Below, one piece after another: positions 36,948-48,994 of a stretch of 50,235 nt of DNA (position 1 is the first letter of the stretch; the number at the start of each line of letters is the position of its first letter). Location: positions 1-50,235 of the forward strand of contig NZ_JAUXXP010000024.1 of NCBI RefSeq assembly GCF_030684895.1, in the 5' to 3' direction. The notes beneath the pieces are model-generated. The model was not told the origin of the DNA. It saw only the letters and a program-made list of their open reading frames with translations, and ran no database searches. A program made the translations under genes and the position numbers. The stretch is from Pseudomonas sp. Lineage in GTDB: Bacteria; Pseudomonadota; Gammaproteobacteria; Pseudomonadales; Pseudomonadaceae.

Positions 36948-37628
36948 CTAGGCGACCCAGCCGGCCTGATTGGGTTGATCAAGATAAGCGCTCAGGTAGC
37001 TGGCGAACTCGCTTCGGGAAATCGTCTGCGCACCGAGGCTGAGCAGGTGTTCGGTTGGCATCTGGCAGTCGATCAGCACAAAGCCCCAGTTTTTCAAGCG
37101 TTCAACCAGCGTGACAAAACCCACCTTGGATGCATTGTCCGCGCGGCTAAACATCGACTCACCAAAGAACAGCTGACCCATGGCCAGGCCATAGAGCCCG
37201 CCAACCAGCTCGTTATCGCGCCAGACCTCAACCGAATGAGCGATACCGCGCCTGTGCAGCTCCAAGTAAGCATCCTGCATGGGGCTGGTGATCCAGGTTT
37301 CTGCTGCATAATTGCGCGGCGCGGCGCAGGCGCGGATCACGTCAGCGAAAGCCTGATCAAAGGTCACTCGATAACGGCCCTGGCGCAGCACTTTGCCAAG
37401 GCTACGCGAGACGTGCAGCTGGTCAGGCAGCAGCACGGTGCGCGGGTCCGGCGACCACCAGAGAATCGGCTGACCATCCTGAAACCAGGGGAAGCAGCCG
37501 TGGCGATAAGCCTGGATCAAACGCTCGGGGCGCAGGTCGCCACCAGCGGCCAGCAAGCCATTGGGCTCGCGCAGGGCTTTATTAAGAGGCGGGAAATCCA
37601 GTGAGTCGCGTTGCAGCCACGTCAGCAT
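36948..37628 (-). CDS. aat: Leucyl/phenylalanyl-tRNA-protein transferase
   Basis: A 226-residue Aat enzyme, which attaches Leu or Phe to proteins with N-terminal Lys or Arg. Family motifs are present: [33 protein letters not shown], and the C-terminal [16 protein letters not shown]. It lies 55 bases upstream of bpt, and clpS-clpA lies beyond infA. The ribosome site ahead of the ATG at 37628 is weak. A stable hairpin separates it from trxB upstream. Confidence 0.96.
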   Translation of the reverse strand: MLTWLQRDSLDFPPLNKALREPNGLLAAGGDLRPERLIQAYRHGCFPWFQDGQPILWWSPDPRTVLLPDQLHVSRSLGKVLRQGRYRVTFDQAFADVIRACAAPRNYAAETWITSPMQDAYLELHRRGIAHSVEVWRDNELVGGLYGLAMGQLFFGESMFSRADNASKVGFVTLVERLKNWGFVLIDCQMPTEHLLSLGAQTISRSEFASYLSAYLDQPNQAGWVA

Positions 37629-37648
37629 GTGCAGGGCCGGGGTTGGAC

Positions 37649-37682
37649 GTAGGAGGGCAGGGCGGACTGTCCGTCCGCCCTG
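37649..37682. repeat. REP-like hairpin between trxB and aat
   Basis: It begins GTAGGAGGG, the opening typical of Pseudomonas REPs, and contains a perfect 10-bp stem CAGGGCGGAC (37658-37667) / GTCCGCCCTG (37673-37682). It fills the 60-base gap between the trxB stop and the aat start and may also weaken read-through. Classification as a REP is tentative. Confidence 0.5.
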
Positions 37683-37688
37683 GATGGA

Positions 37689-38648
<960 letters not shown>

Positions 38649-38756
38649 TCATAAGCCTTTGTCACAAAAGAGAATGCATGCTCCAATTGAGCCGCACGGA
38701 CGATGTTGGCGGATATGCTACACCGAAGCAGGCAAAGAGCGGGAGTCAACCGCCGT

Positions 38757-38776
38757 AGCTGTTTATGCATACAGCT
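38757..38776. promoter_or_regulatory. LexA (SOS) box between trxB and ftsK
   Basis: AGCTGTTTATGCATACAGCT: CTGT-N8-ACAG with exact LexA spacing and a 6-bp perfect outer palindrome. It lies four bases upstream of the predicted ftsK -35. In E. coli ftsK (dinH) is SOS-induced through such a box. Confidence 0.75.
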
Positions 38777-38780
38777 CGGT

Positions 38781-38809
38781 CTGGTATCGTTTGGCTAAAC
38801 CCGTACAAT
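38781..38809 (+). promoter_or_regulatory. Candidate sigma-70 promoter of ftsK
   Basis: TACAAT (38804-38809) is a good -10; CTGGTA 17 bases upstream (38781-38786) is a weak -35. The start of transcription would be near 38816, about 54 bases before the ftsK TTG. Confidence 0.5.
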
Positions 38810-38869
38810 CGCTGCATATTTTGCCGTTAACCAATTATTCGGCGCCTCTGGCGCAGGAACAGATGCGTT

Positions 38870-41272
38870 TTGAAGAAATCTAGCCCAACCGCACAAGCCC
38901 CTCTCTGGCGCCAGCAGCTGCCTTATCGACTCAAAGAAGGCGCTTTGATTGGCCTGGGCGCACTTTGCCTTTATCTGTGGATGGCTCTGCTGACCTACGA
39001 TGCGGCCGATCCGGGCTGGACCCACACCAGCAATGTCGAGCAGGTACAGAACGCCGCCGGCCGCGCCGGCGCCTGGTTTGCCGATATTTTGTTTATGGCG
39101 CTGGGCTATTTCGCCTATTTATTCCCGCTGCTGTTGGCGGTCAAAACCCTGCAGGTGTTCCGCGCCCGCCATCAGCCATGGCAATGGAGCGGTTGGCTGT
39201 TCTCCTGGCGGCTGATTGGCCTGGTGTTTTTGGTGCTGTCCGGTGCTGCTCTGGCGTATATCCATTTTCACGCCAGCTCGAGCATGCCAGCCTCTGCCGG
39301 CGGTGCGTTGGGTGAAAGCCTGGGAGCGCTAGCGATCAATGCGCTGAATGTGCAGGGCAGTACGCTGCTGCTGATTGCATTGTTCCTGTTCGGATTGACG
39401 GTATTTACCGACCTGTCCTGGTTCAAAGTGATGGACCTGACCGGCAAGATCACCCTCGATTTGATTGAGCTGATCCAGAGCCTGGCCAACCGCTGGTGGA
39501 GTGCGCGGGTTGAGCGCAAGCAGCTGGTGGCGCAGTTGCGTGAGGTAGATGAGCGCGTCAGTGAAGTCTCCGCGCCGATCGTGCTAGATCGCCGTGAACA
39601 GGCCAAGGTCAAAGAGCGCCTGATTGAGCGCGAAGAGTCGCTGAACAAGCATATGAGCGAGCGGGTTAACCGCCCAGCCCCGGTGATCACGCCACAGGCT
39701 GCGCCGAAAGCGCCCGAGCCGAGCAAGCGCGTGCTGAAAGAGAAGCAGGTCAACCTGTTTGAAGACAGCGCTCTGGCCGGCAGCCTGCCGCCGATTTCCA
39801 TCCTTGATGTGGCGGAAAAGGTTCAGAAGAAATACTCGCCTGAATACCTAGAAGCCATGTCGCGTCTGCTTGAAATCAAACTCAAGGAGTTTGGTGTCGA
39901 GGTTATCGTCGAATCGGTCCATCCGGGCCCGGTGATCACCCGTTTCGAAATTCAGCCCGCAGCTGGGGTCAAGGTCAGCCGCATTTCCGGCCTGGCCAAG
40001 GACCTCGCGCGCTCGATGGCGATCATCAGCGTGCGCGTGGTGGAAGTGATTCCGGGCAAGACCACGGTCGGTATCGAAATCCCCAACGAAGACCGGCAAA
40101 TCGTGCGCTTCTCCGAAGTGCTGTCGTCGCCCGAGTACGACGAAGCCAAATCGCCCGTGACCCTGGCCCTGGGTCACGATATCGGCGGCAAGCCGGTAAT
40201 CACTGACCTGGCGAAGATGCCCCACCTGCTGGTGGCAGGTACCACCGGTTCTGGTAAGTCGGTCGGGGTTAACGCCATGATTCTGTCGATTCTGTTCAAG
40301 TCCACGCCGGAAGAGGCGCGCTTGATCATGATCGACCCGAAAATGCTCGAACTGTCGATTTACGAAGGCATTCCGCACCTGCTGTGCCCGGTGGTGACCG
40401 ACATGAAGGAAGCCGCCAACGCCCTGCGCTGGTCGGTGGCCGAGATGGAGCGTCGCTACAAGCTGATGTCGAAGATGGGGGTGCGCAACCTGGCCGGCTT
40501 CAACCGCAAGGTCAAAGACGCCGAAGAGGCGGGCGAACCGCTGAGCGATCCGCTGTACAAGCGCGAAAGCATGCACGACGAAGCGCCGCTGCTGAAAACC
40601 CTGCCAACCATCGTGGTGGTGGTCGACGAGTTCGCCGACATGATGATGATCGTCGGCAAGAAGGTCGAAGAGCTGATTGCACGTATTGCGCAGAAAGCCC
40701 GTGCGGCAGGGATTCACCTGATTCTCGCGACTCAGCGTCCTTCGGTGGATGTGATCACCGGCCTGATCAAGGCCAACATCCCGACCCGTATGGCATTCCA
40801 GGTATCGAGCAAGATCGACTCACGCACCATCCTTGATCAAGGCGGCGCCGAGCAGCTACTGGGCCACGGTGACATGCTCTATATGCCGCCGGGCACCGGT
40901 TTGCCGATTCGCGTGCACGGCGCCTTCGTCTCCGACGAGGAAGTACACCGTGTGGTCGAGGCCTGGAAGCAGCGCGGCACGCCTGACTATATCGATGACA
41001 TCCTGGCCGGTGCTGAAGAGTCCGGTAGCGGTTTCGAGGGCGGCAGCGGCGAGGGCAGTGAAGGCAGCGAGGCCGACCCGCTTTACGACGAGGCGGTCAA
41101 TTTCGTCCTGGAAAGCCGCCGCGCGTCTATCTCCGCCGTGCAGCGCAAGCTGAAAATCGGCTACAACCGCGCCGCGCGGATGATCGAGGCCATGGAAATG
41201 GCCGGCGTCGTCACCTCAATGAACACCAATGGCTCTCGCGAGGTCATAGCACCAAGCCCTGTTCGCGATTAA
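38870..41272 (+). CDS. ftsK: DNA translocase FtsK
   Basis: An 800-residue cell-division DNA pump. The N-terminal quarter has four membrane segments (about 25-45, 73-93, 105-125, 155-178) that anchor it at the septum; a short charged linker (about 190-300) leads to the RecA-like motor with Walker [17 protein letters not shown], Walker [13 protein letters not shown] and the C-terminal gamma domain ([22 protein letters not shown]...[11 protein letters not shown]) that reads KOPS and activates XerCD at dif. The start is TTG at 38870 with AGGA 10 bases upstream; an ATG seven bases earlier opens only a six-codon frame. It lies ahead of lolA-rarA-crcB. Confidence 0.96.
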   Translation: MKKSSPTAQAPLWRQQLPYRLKEGALIGLGALCLYLWMALLTYDAADPGWTHTSNVEQVQNAAGRAGAWFADILFMALGYFAYLFPLLLAVKTLQVFRARHQPWQWSGWLFSWRLIGLVFLVLSGAALAYIHFHASSSMPASAGGALGESLGALAINALNVQGSTLLLIALFLFGLTVFTDLSWFKVMDLTGKITLDLIELIQSLANRWWSARVERKQLVAQLREVDERVSEVSAPIVLDRREQAKVKERLIEREESLNKHMSERVNRPAPVITPQAAPKAPEPSKRVLKEKQVNLFEDSALAGSLPPISILDVAEKVQKKYSPEYLEAMSRLLEIKLKEFGVEVIVESVHPGPVITRFEIQPAAGVKVSRISGLAKDLARSMAIISVRVVEVIPGKTTVGIEIPNEDRQIVRFSEVLSSPEYDEAKSPVTLALGHDIGGKPVITDLAKMPHLLVAGTTGSGKSVGVNAMILSILFKSTPEEARLIMIDPKMLELSIYEGIPHLLCPVVTDMKEAANALRWSVAEMERRYKLMSKMGVRNLAGFNRKVKDAEEAGEPLSDPLYKRESMHDEAPLLKTLPTIVVVVDEFADMMMIVGKKVEELIARIAQKARAAGIHLILATQRPSVDVITGLIKANIPTRMAFQVSSKIDSRTILDQGGAEQLLGHGDMLYMPPGTGLPIRVHGAFVSDEEVHRVVEAWKQRGTPDYIDDILAGAEESGSGFEGGSGEGSEGSEADPLYDEAVNFVLESRRASISAVQRKLKIGYNRAARMIEAMEMAGVVTSMNTNGSREVIAPSPVRD

Positions 41273-41298
41273 CGCCTAGCCCGATCTTAAGGAGTCCC

Positions 41299-41925
41299 AT
41301 GCGCCTGATTCGCATGTTGTTGCTGACCGTACTGAGTTTTACTAGCGTTGCCGCCATGGCCGACGATGAAGTTGCCGTGCAGCGCCTGACCGAGCTGCTC
41401 AACCAGGCGCAAACCATCACTGCGCGCTTTTCCCAGCTGACCCTGGACGGCAGCGGCACCCAGCTGCAGGAAACCGCGGGCCAGCTCGCACTGAAGCGCC
41501 CGGGCCTGTTCCGCTGGCACACCGATGCACCGATGGAGCAACTGTTGGTCTCCAATGGTGAAAAGGTCTGGCTGTACGACCCGGACCTGCAACAGGTGAC
41601 CATTCAGACCCTCGATCAGCGCCTGACCCACACTCCGGCGCTGCTGCTGTCCGGTGATGTGTCGAAGATTCGTGAGAACTTCGAAATCAGCCACAACGAA
41701 GGCGGCAACGTGGTCGACTTCATCCTCAAGCCAAAATCCAAGGACACCCTGTTCGACAGCCTGCGCCTGTCGTTCCGCAACAAGGTGCTCAACGATATGC
41801 AGTTGATCGACAGCATCGGCCAGCGCACCAACATCCTGTTTCTCAACGTGAAAATGAATGAGCCGCAGGACGATGCGCAGTTCACCTTCGAGATTCCGGC
41901 CGGCGCGGACGTGATTCAAGAGTAG
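41299..41925 (+). CDS. lolA: Outer-membrane lipoprotein carrier protein LolA
   Basis: A 208-residue periplasmic chaperone with a signal peptide (cleavage in AAMA-DDE near residue 21). The open-barrel family sequence is clear: [36 protein letters not shown] and [18 protein letters not shown]. It ferries lipoproteins from LolCDE to LolB. AAGGAG sits four bases before the ATG. It lies 26 bases after ftsK and 33 before rarA, the common ftsK-lolA-rarA order. Confidence 0.96.
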   Translation: MRLIRMLLLTVLSFTSVAAMADDEVAVQRLTELLNQAQTITARFSQLTLDGSGTQLQETAGQLALKRPGLFRWHTDAPMEQLLVSNGEKVWLYDPDLQQVTIQTLDQRLTHTPALLLSGDVSKIRENFEISHNEGGNVVDFILKPKSKDTLFDSLRLSFRNKVLNDMQLIDSIGQRTNILFLNVKMNEPQDDAQFTFEIPAGADVIQE

Positions 41926-41958
41926 TAAGCTCAAAGCAAGAGGCGTTAAACCGCAGTC

Positions 41959-43284
41959 ATGGATCTGTTTCGCAAGGCTCCCGTCGCTCAACCCCTGGCT
42001 GCCCGTTTGCGTGCAGCCAGCCTGGATGAGTACGTCGGCCAGGAACATTTGCTGGCCCGTGGTAAGCCCTTGCGTGAAGCGCTGGAGCAGGGTGCGCTGC
42101 ACTCGATGATCTTCTGGGGCCCGCCGGGCGTCGGCAAGACCACCCTGGCGCGCTTGTTGGCCCAGGTTTCCGATGCGCATTTCGAGACAATTTCCGCTGT
42201 GCTCTCCGGGGTCAAGGAGATTCGCCAGGCTGTGGAAGTGGCGCAGCAGCATGCCGCGCAATACGGCCGCCAGACCATCCTGTTTGTCGATGAAGTGCAC
42301 CGCTTCAACAAGTCGCAGCAGGATGCCTTTCTGCCGTACGTGGAAGACGGCACGCTGATCTTTATCGGCGCCACTACGGAAAACCCCTCGTTCGAGCTGA
42401 ACAACGCCTTGCTCTCACGGGCTCGCGTGTACGTGCTGAAAAGTCTGGATGAAAGCGCGCTGCGCAAATTGGTCGAGCGCGCCTTGAACGACCCGAAAGG
42501 CCTGGGCGAACGCCAGCTGAGCTTGCCGGAAGAAAGCTTCAAGATCCTCCAGGCCGCCGCCGATGGCGATGGTCGGCGCCTGCTCAATTTTCTGGAAAAC
42601 GCCGCGGACCTGGCCGAGGACGGCAGCGAGATCGGCAGCGAACTGCTGCTCAATCTGCTCGGCGATACCCGTCGGCGGTTTGATAAAGGCGGCGAAGCCT
42701 TTTACGACCAGATATCGGCGCTGCACAAATCCGTACGCGGCTCCAGCCCGAACGGTGCGCTGTACTGGTATGCGCGCATGCTCGATGGCGGCTGTGATCC
42801 GCTGTATATCGCCCGGCGCGTGGTGCGCATGGCCAGCGAAGATATTGGCAATGCCGACCCGCGCGCCTTGACCCTGTGCCTGAATGCCTGGGATGTGCAG
42901 GAACGCCTGGGCAGCCCCGAGGGTGAGCTGGCCGTGGCCCAGGCGATTGTCTACCTGGCCTGCGCACCGAAAAGCAATGCGGTCTACAGCGCCTTCAACG
43001 CCGCCATGCGTGATGCTGCTGAGCACGGCTCGCAGGAAGTCCCGCTGCACCTGCGCAACGCGCCAACCAAGCTGATGAAAGAACTGGGCTATGGCGACGA
43101 ATACCGCTATGCCCATGATGAGCCCGATGCCTATGCGGCAGGCGAGGACTACTTTCCCGAAAGCTTCGAGCCACGCGAGTATTACCAACCGGTGCCACGT
43201 GGCCTGGAACTGAAGATTCGCGACAAGCTGCAGCATTTGAAAAACCAGGACCGAAACAGCCCTCGTCAGCGGAGAAAACCATGA
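41959..43284 (+). CDS. rarA: Replication-associated recombination protein A (RarA/MgsA)
   Basis: A 441-residue AAA+ ATPase related to clamp loaders, acting at stalled forks and interacting with SSB. Walker [16 protein letters not shown] (about 52-66), Walker [21 protein letters not shown], sensor 1 [12 protein letters not shown] and the C-terminal tetramerisation domain ([29 protein letters not shown]) are all present. The C terminus overlaps crcB by four bases (ATGA). Confidence 0.95.
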   Translation: MDLFRKAPVAQPLAARLRAASLDEYVGQEHLLARGKPLREALEQGALHSMIFWGPPGVGKTTLARLLAQVSDAHFETISAVLSGVKEIRQAVEVAQQHAAQYGRQTILFVDEVHRFNKSQQDAFLPYVEDGTLIFIGATTENPSFELNNALLSRARVYVLKSLDESALRKLVERALNDPKGLGERQLSLPEESFKILQAAADGDGRRLLNFLENAADLAEDGSEIGSELLLNLLGDTRRRFDKGGEAFYDQISALHKSVRGSSPNGALYWYARMLDGGCDPLYIARRVVRMASEDIGNADPRALTLCLNAWDVQERLGSPEGELAVAQAIVYLACAPKSNAVYSAFNAAMRDAAEHGSQEVPLHLRNAPTKLMKELGYGDEYRYAHDEPDAYAAGEDYFPESFEPREYYQPVPRGLELKIRDKLQHLKNQDRNSPRQRRKP

Positions 43285-43661
43285 TTCGTGTAGCGATGGC
43301 CGTTGCCCTCGGCGGTGCCGTAGGTTCTGTACTGCGCTTTCTCACTGCAAGCTGGGTGGTTGCGCACTGGCCACGGCATTTTTACCTGGGCACCTTCACC
43401 GTCAATATCCTCGGCTGCCTGTTGATCGGTCTGTTGTCCGGCCTGTTTCTGCTGCGTAGTGATCTGCCCATCGAATTGCGTAGCGGTCTAATCATCGGCC
43501 TGCTGGGCGGTTTCACCACCTTTTCTTCATTCAGCCTTGAGTTGCTCAAGCTGTTTGAAGGCGGTCGCCACAATGAAGCCTTCGCCTACCTGTTGTGCAG
43601 CGTAATCGGTGGTGTGGCTGCGGTGTGGGGCGGTTTTGCCCTGGCGCGCCTCTACCAGTAG
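43281..43661 (+). CDS. crcB: Fluoride channel CrcB/Fluc
   Basis: A 126-residue inner-membrane protein with four hydrophobic segments. Conserved Fluc motifs are [25 protein letters not shown] (the pore Asn) and [15 protein letters not shown] (the Phe-box region and central Na+ site). It acts as a dual-topology dimer that exports fluoride. It is coupled to rarA by a four-base overlap. There is no room for a fluoride riboswitch directly upstream, so it follows the lolA-rarA transcript. Confidence 0.95.
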   Translation: MIRVAMAVALGGAVGSVLRFLTASWVVAHWPRHFYLGTFTVNILGCLLIGLLSGLFLLRSDLPIELRSGLIIGLLGGFTTFSSFSLELLKLFEGGRHNEAFAYLLCSVIGGVAAVWGGFALARLYQ

Positions 43662-43766
43662 CCACGCAAGCTAACGTGCGGTGTGGCACCCAAGCCTGTT
43701 AAAGCCTTAAACTGCGCGGCATTGCGCGCCATGGCTACTGCCATGCAAACCCTTGTGATGTGTTGA

Positions 43767-45056
<1,290 letters not shown>

Positions 45057-45076
45057 GCCGGCTTCAGTTGCACGTG

Positions 45077-45104
45077 ACGGGGCGGCTAGTGCTGCCCCGT
45101 TTTG
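45077..45104 (+). terminator. Terminator of serS
   Basis: Stem ACGGGGCGGC / GCTGCCCCGT (one mismatch) with loop TAGT and then TTTTG, 20 bases past the serS stop. Confidence 0.85.
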
Positions 45105-45128
45105 TTTACCCGATCGAGAGCGTGCGTC

Positions 45129-46523
45129 ATGGATTTTCTGCCCCTGTTCCACAAACTGCAGGATCGCCTGGTACTGGTGGTCGGTGGCGGCGAAGTTGCC
45201 GTGCGCAAGGCGCGCTTGCTCAGTGATGCCGGCGCGACATTGCGGGTGGTGGCGCCGGAGATTCGTGATGAACTGCGTGAGATGGCCAACGCCCGCAATG
45301 GCGAGGTGCTGCTGCGTGATTATCAGTCGGCTGATCTGCAGGGCGTGGCCTTGATCATTGCCGCCACCGATGACGAACCGCTGAATGCGCAGATTTCGGC
45401 CGAGGCCCAGGTTTTGGGTATCCCGGTCAATGTGGTGGATGCCCCGAAGCTGTGCAGCGTGATTTTCCCCGCCATCGTCGACCGCTCGCCGTTGATCGTC
45501 GCTATCACCAGTGGCGGCGACGCCCCGGTACTGGCTCGGCTGATTCGCGCCAAGATCGAAACCTGGATTCCCGCGACCTACGGCCAGTTAGCAGGCCTGG
45601 CCAAACGCTTTCGCGCCCAGGTTAAAGGGCTGTTTCCGGATGTGCAGCAGCGCCGAGTGTTCTGGGAGGATGTGTTCCAGGGCCAGGTCGCCGAAAGCGT
45701 CTTCGCCGGCAAACTGCAGGAAGGTCAGCGTCTGCTGGAAGAAAAGATTGCCGGGATTGCACCGCGCGCGCTGGGCGAGGTGTATCTGGTTGGCGCCGGG
45801 CCGGGCGATCCTGATCTGCTGACCTTCCGCGCCTTGCGCCTTATGCAGCAGGCTGATGTGGTGTTGTACGACCGCCTGGTAGCGCCGGCGATTATCGAGC
45901 TGTGCCGCCGCGATGCTGAACGTATCTATGTTGGCAAGCAGCGCGCCGAGCATGCGCTGCCGCAGGATCAAATCAATCAACGCCTGGTCAATCTGGCCAA
46001 AGAAGGTAAGCGCGTACTGCGCCTTAAGGGCGGCGATCCGTTTATTTTCGGCCGCGGCGGCGAAGAGATCGAAGAACTGGCCGCTCACGGGATTCCGTTT
46101 CAGGTGGTGCCGGGCATCACTGCGGCGTCAGGCTGCGCGGCCTATGCCGGGATTCCGCTGACCCACCGTGACCATGCGCAGTCGGTGCGCTTTGTTACCG
46201 GTCACCTGAAAGATGGCAGCAGCAATCTGCCCTGGAATGAGCTGACGGCCAGCAGTCAGACCCTGGTGTTTTATATGGGCCTGGTGGGCTTGCCGATCAT
46301 CTGTCAGCAGCTGATTGCCCATGGCCGTGCCGCAACAACCCCGGCGGCATTGATCCAGCAGGGCACCACGCAGAACCAGCGGGTGTTTACCGGCACCCTG
46401 GCCAATCTGGCCGAGTTGGTGGCGGAGCATGAGGTGCATGCGCCGACCCTGGTAATCGTCGGCGAAGTGGTGCAGCTGCGGGAAAAACTGGCCTGGTTCG
46501 AAGGGGCTCAGGCCAGCGTCTGA
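45129..46523 (+). CDS. cysG: Siroheme synthase CysG
   Basis: A 464-residue bifunctional enzyme. The N-terminal half (about 1-210) is the precorrin-2 dehydrogenase/ferrochelatase with the NAD-binding [15 protein letters not shown]; the C-terminal half (about 217-460) is uroporphyrinogen-III C-methyltransferase with [20 protein letters not shown] and [13 protein letters not shown]. Together they convert uroporphyrinogen III to siroheme for sulfite and nitrite reductases. The ATG at 45129 gives the usual length; the nine-codon upstream extension runs into the serS terminator. Its last 16 bases overlap the convergent ybiB-like gene. Confidence 0.96.
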   Translation: MDFLPLFHKLQDRLVLVVGGGEVAVRKARLLSDAGATLRVVAPEIRDELREMANARNGEVLLRDYQSADLQGVALIIAATDDEPLNAQISAEAQVLGIPVNVVDAPKLCSVIFPAIVDRSPLIVAITSGGDAPVLARLIRAKIETWIPATYGQLAGLAKRFRAQVKGLFPDVQQRRVFWEDVFQGQVAESVFAGKLQEGQRLLEEKIAGIAPRALGEVYLVGAGPGDPDLLTFRALRLMQQADVVLYDRLVAPAIIELCRRDAERIYVGKQRAEHALPQDQINQRLVNLAKEGKRVLRLKGGDPFIFGRGGEEIEELAAHGIPFQVVPGITAASGCAAYAGIPLTHRDHAQSVRFVTGHLKDGSSNLPWNELTASSQTLVFYMGLVGLPIICQQLIAHGRAATTPAALIQQGTTQNQRVFTGTLANLAELVAEHEVHAPTLVIVGEVVQLREKLAWFEGAQASV

Positions 46524-47494
46524 TTGCGCGCGGCCCACAGCTGCGCGGCACGCTCCAGGGCCTCTTCGCGCGGCTCACCGAGGGCGCGCAAGGCCAGGGC
46601 CATGGTGCTGATGACTGCAAGCTGACCGTAATCATCGACCACTTCACCACGCCAGAACGCTGCCAGATGAGCGGGTTGCAGTGACTCGGGTTTGACGTGG
46701 CGCAACGCCGACAGCGCCGGCCATTCTTCATCCCAGGTTTCGCCGTTAGCCGTGCCATACAGGTGGCTGGTGGCGTCCGGGTTGATCTCGATTTCGCCGC
46801 CTTCGCCCTTGATCACCACCGCGCTATCGCCGAGCAACTGGCTTGCTTCACGGTGCACCGCCTGATAACCCGGATGAAAGATGCTCTGCAGGCCGCAACG
46901 CGCGCCCAGCGGATTGAGAATGCGTGCCAGGGAATGAATGGGGGAGCGCAGGCCGAGGATATTGCGCAGGTCGATCATGCGCTGCAGTTGCGGCATCCAG
47001 TCGCCCAGCGGGATAAACGCCAGCTGCTGTTGCGCCAATGCCTGCTCGACGCCACCCCAGCTGCGGCACAGTGGAATGTGCAGGATTTCGAGTAACTGTT
47101 CGCTGTACATACGCCCGGCGGTGTGTGGGCCGCCGCCATGCAGCAGGATGCGCATACCGCTGCCCGCCAGGGCTTTGGCGGCCAGCAGGAACCAGGGCAG
47201 GTGGCGTTTCTTGCCGGCATAGCTTGGCCAGTCCAGATCGACCTGAATTGCCGGCGCCTGCAGGCGTGCACGCACAGCTTCGGCAAAGCCGGCCATTTCC
47301 TCGGCGCTTTCTTCCTTGTGCCGTAGCAGCATCAGGAATGCGCCCAACTGGCTTTCTTCGGCCTGACCGTCGAGCAGCATGCCCATGGCCTCACGGGCCT
47401 CCTCGCGAGTGAGGTTGCGTGCGCCACGCTTGCCTTTGCCCAGGGCGCGGACGAACTGGGCAAAAGGGTGTTCGGCTGGGGTAACAAGATTCAT
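46508..47494 (-). CDS. ybiB: TrpD2/YbiB-type phosphoribosyltransferase-fold protein
   Basis: A 328-residue protein of the anthranilate phosphoribosyltransferase-like YbiB (TrpD2) branch. The N-terminal helical domain has [33 protein letters not shown]; the glycine-rich KxLxGSGxxxLLHGG segment ([22 protein letters not shown]) replaces the canonical phosphoribosyl-binding loop, and the substrate-binding residues of true TrpD are not all kept. E. coli YbiB binds nucleic acid without sequence preference and is SOS-linked; it is not a tryptophan enzyme. The ATG at 47494 overlaps the tusE stop by four bases, so it is the last gene of the tus operon. It overlaps cysG tail to tail. Confidence 0.9.
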   Translation of the reverse strand: MNLVTPAEHPFAQFVRALGKGKRGARNLTREEAREAMGMLLDGQAEESQLGAFLMLLRHKEESAEEMAGFAEAVRARLQAPAIQVDLDWPSYAGKKRHLPWFLLAAKALAGSGMRILLHGGGPHTAGRMYSEQLLEILHIPLCRSWGGVEQALAQQQLAFIPLGDWMPQLQRMIDLRNILGLRSPIHSLARILNPLGARCGLQSIFHPGYQAVHREASQLLGDSAVVIKGEGGEIEINPDATSHLYGTANGETWDEEWPALSALRHVKPESLQPAHLAAFWRGEVVDDYGQLAVISTMALALRALGEPREEALERAAQLWAARNQTLA

Positions 47495-47826
47495 AGGCAA
47501 TTGGTCGGTTTAGGCAGGCCCGCCAGCTTGGCGGCGAGTTTGGCGGGAGCACCATTGAACAGGCGATTGAGATGCAGGCTATTGCCTTTCTCGGGGCCGA
47601 CTTTCACGGCAATAAACTTGATCAGCGGGCGATTGGCCGGCGACAACTGAAACTCGTCATAAAAGCTGCGCACCAGCCAGAGTATTTCCCAGTGATCGGC
47701 GCTCAGGTTGATGCCCTCACGTTGCGCCAGGGCGTGCGCGGCAGCTTCGGACCAATCCGCCAGGTCGAGCAGATAGCCGTCCTTGTCCAGTGCCAGGCTG
47801 CGGCCTTCAACATTCAATGCCGTCAT
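47491..47826 (-). CDS. tusE: Sulfurtransferase TusE (DsrC family)
   Basis: A 111-residue DsrC-like protein. It accepts persulfide from TusD and passes it to MnmA. The essential penultimate cysteine is in the C-terminal PTNCL; the family core DLADWSEAAAHALAQREGINLSADHWEILWLVR is present. It overlaps tusB upstream and ybiB downstream by four bases each. Confidence 0.96.
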   Translation of the reverse strand: MTALNVEGRSLALDKDGYLLDLADWSEAAAHALAQREGINLSADHWEILWLVRSFYDEFQLSPANRPLIKFIAVKVGPEKGNSLHLNRLFNGAPAKLAAKLAGLPKPTNCL

Positions 47827-48122
47827 AGCCAGGTGTTTACCTTGTCGTATTGGCAGCTCAGGGCCACGAAAGCGGGGTAATCGACCAGGGTGAGGCGGCT
47901 AGGGTGCGCAAGGCCGCGGGCCTGGACATCTTCATCCAGGGCATACAGCGCAATGGCCTCTGGCATCAGTTCCAACGCCTGACGCTGCGCGCTGCCGTCC
48001 TGCAAGGCGTATACGGCATCACCGCAGAGCAGCAGGGCATCCTGGCTGCCGAGAATGCGCAGGCAACTGCCCAGGCGGCTATCGGTAAAGGGCGAGTGCG
48101 AGAGTACATGCAAGGTAGCCAT
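47823..48122 (-). CDS. tusB: Sulfurtransferase complex subunit TusB (DsrH family)
   Basis: A 99-residue DsrH-type protein, MATLHVLSHSPF at the N terminus and LVDYPAFVALSCQYDKVNTWL at the C terminus. It forms the TusBCD hexamer in the sulfur relay to tRNA 2-thiouridine. Its ATG shares one base with the tusC stop at 48122, and its stop overlaps tusE by four bases. Confidence 0.94.
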   Translation of the reverse strand: MATLHVLSHSPFTDSRLGSCLRILGSQDALLLCGDAVYALQDGSAQRQALELMPEAIALYALDEDVQARGLAHPSRLTLVDYPAFVALSCQYDKVNTWL

Positions 48123-48481
48123 CAGAGCGTAATCACCTGGTCGTAACGGTCAATCAAGGCGCTTAGCCCAGCATCATCGAGACGCTCGACCGCAAGACTG
48201 CTGGGCTGATCCTGCAGGCCGCGTTCTTCCAGGCTGCGCTGGGCAACATACAGCGCCTCGACGCCAAAGATCGGCAGAGCCTGCAGATTGGCACTGAGGT
48301 CTTTCTGCTGCAGGCTGGCCGGCTGCTGTGCACTGCTCAGCTGAAATACCCCGTCATCAAGAAACAGCATGGCAACCGGTAAATCGAAGGCGCCGCCGGC
48401 CAGCGCGATATCCAGCGCTTCCCGCGCACTGGGGCCGGACCAGGGCGCCTGGCGGCTGATGATCAATAGCGACTTACTCAT
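48122..48481 (-). CDS. tusC: Sulfurtransferase complex subunit TusC (DsrF family)
   Basis: A 119-residue DsrF-type protein with the family start MSKSLLIISRQAPWSGPSAREALDIALAGGAFDLPVAMLFLDDGVFQL. It is the non-catalytic partner of TusD in the TusBCD complex. The ATG at 48481 follows the tusD stop by one base (TGAGATG); the frame open further upstream lies inside tusD and was not used. Confidence 0.94.
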   Translation of the reverse strand: MSKSLLIISRQAPWSGPSAREALDIALAGGAFDLPVAMLFLDDGVFQLSSAQQPASLQQKDLSANLQALPIFGVEALYVAQRSLEERGLQDQPSSLAVERLDDAGLSALIDRYDQVITL

Positions 48482-48482
48482 C

Positions 48483-48875
48483 TCAAGGCCCTCCAAAGCA
48501 CACCAGGCGATCCGCCAGTTGCGCCGCTTCGTGCAACTGGCCCAGGCCGGAAAGCTCCCAGGGTGTATCCAGGTTGGCGGCAGTGCGCGAGTAACGCTGC
48601 GCTTCGTCGTCATTCAATACGCCACGGCGCAAGGCGGCGGCAATGCACACCACGCCATCCAGTTGCTGCGCTTGCACAAACTCACGCCATTCACGCGGCA
48701 GGTCCACTTCATCCTGCGCGCAGACCACATTGCTCGAGGCGCTGTGGACGCCGTCCTGATAGAAGAACAGCCGCACAATCTCATGCCCACCGGCCAATGC
48801 CGCCTGGGCAAAACGCAGCGCGCGGCGCGAGGAGGGCGCATGAGGAGGTGAGAACAGGGCGATGGCGAACTTCAT
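48483..48875 (-). CDS. tusD: Sulfurtransferase complex subunit TusD (DsrE family)
   Basis: A 130-residue DsrE-type protein and the catalytic subunit of TusBCD. The persulfide-carrying cysteine (Cys78 in E. coli) is in DGVVCIAAALRRGV. It opens the operon tusD-tusC-tusB-tusE-ybiB. The ATG at 48875 (MKFAIALFSPPH) is the conserved start; the longer frame extends into the yccA terminator. Confidence 0.95.
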   Translation of the reverse strand: MKFAIALFSPPHAPSSRRALRFAQAALAGGHEIVRLFFYQDGVHSASSNVVCAQDEVDLPREWREFVQAQQLDGVVCIAAALRRGVLNDDEAQRYSRTAANLDTPWELSGLGQLHEAAQLADRLVCFGGP

Positions 48876-48957
48876 AGCAAACCTGGCAAGCCAATTTGCC
48901 GGAATGATAAAGCCTGAGCCGCCAAGATGCGCGCCATCTATGGACGGCAGGCATAAA

Positions 48958-48979
48958 AAAGCCCGCCGAAGCGGGCTTT
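48958..48979 (-). terminator. Terminator of yccA
   Basis: Stem AAAGCCCGC / GCGGGCTTT with loop CGAA, followed on the minus strand by a T run (TTTTTTATG). It lies 16 bases past the yccA stop and ahead of tusD. Confidence 0.92.
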
Positions 48980-48994
48980 GCACAGCAACTTGAA

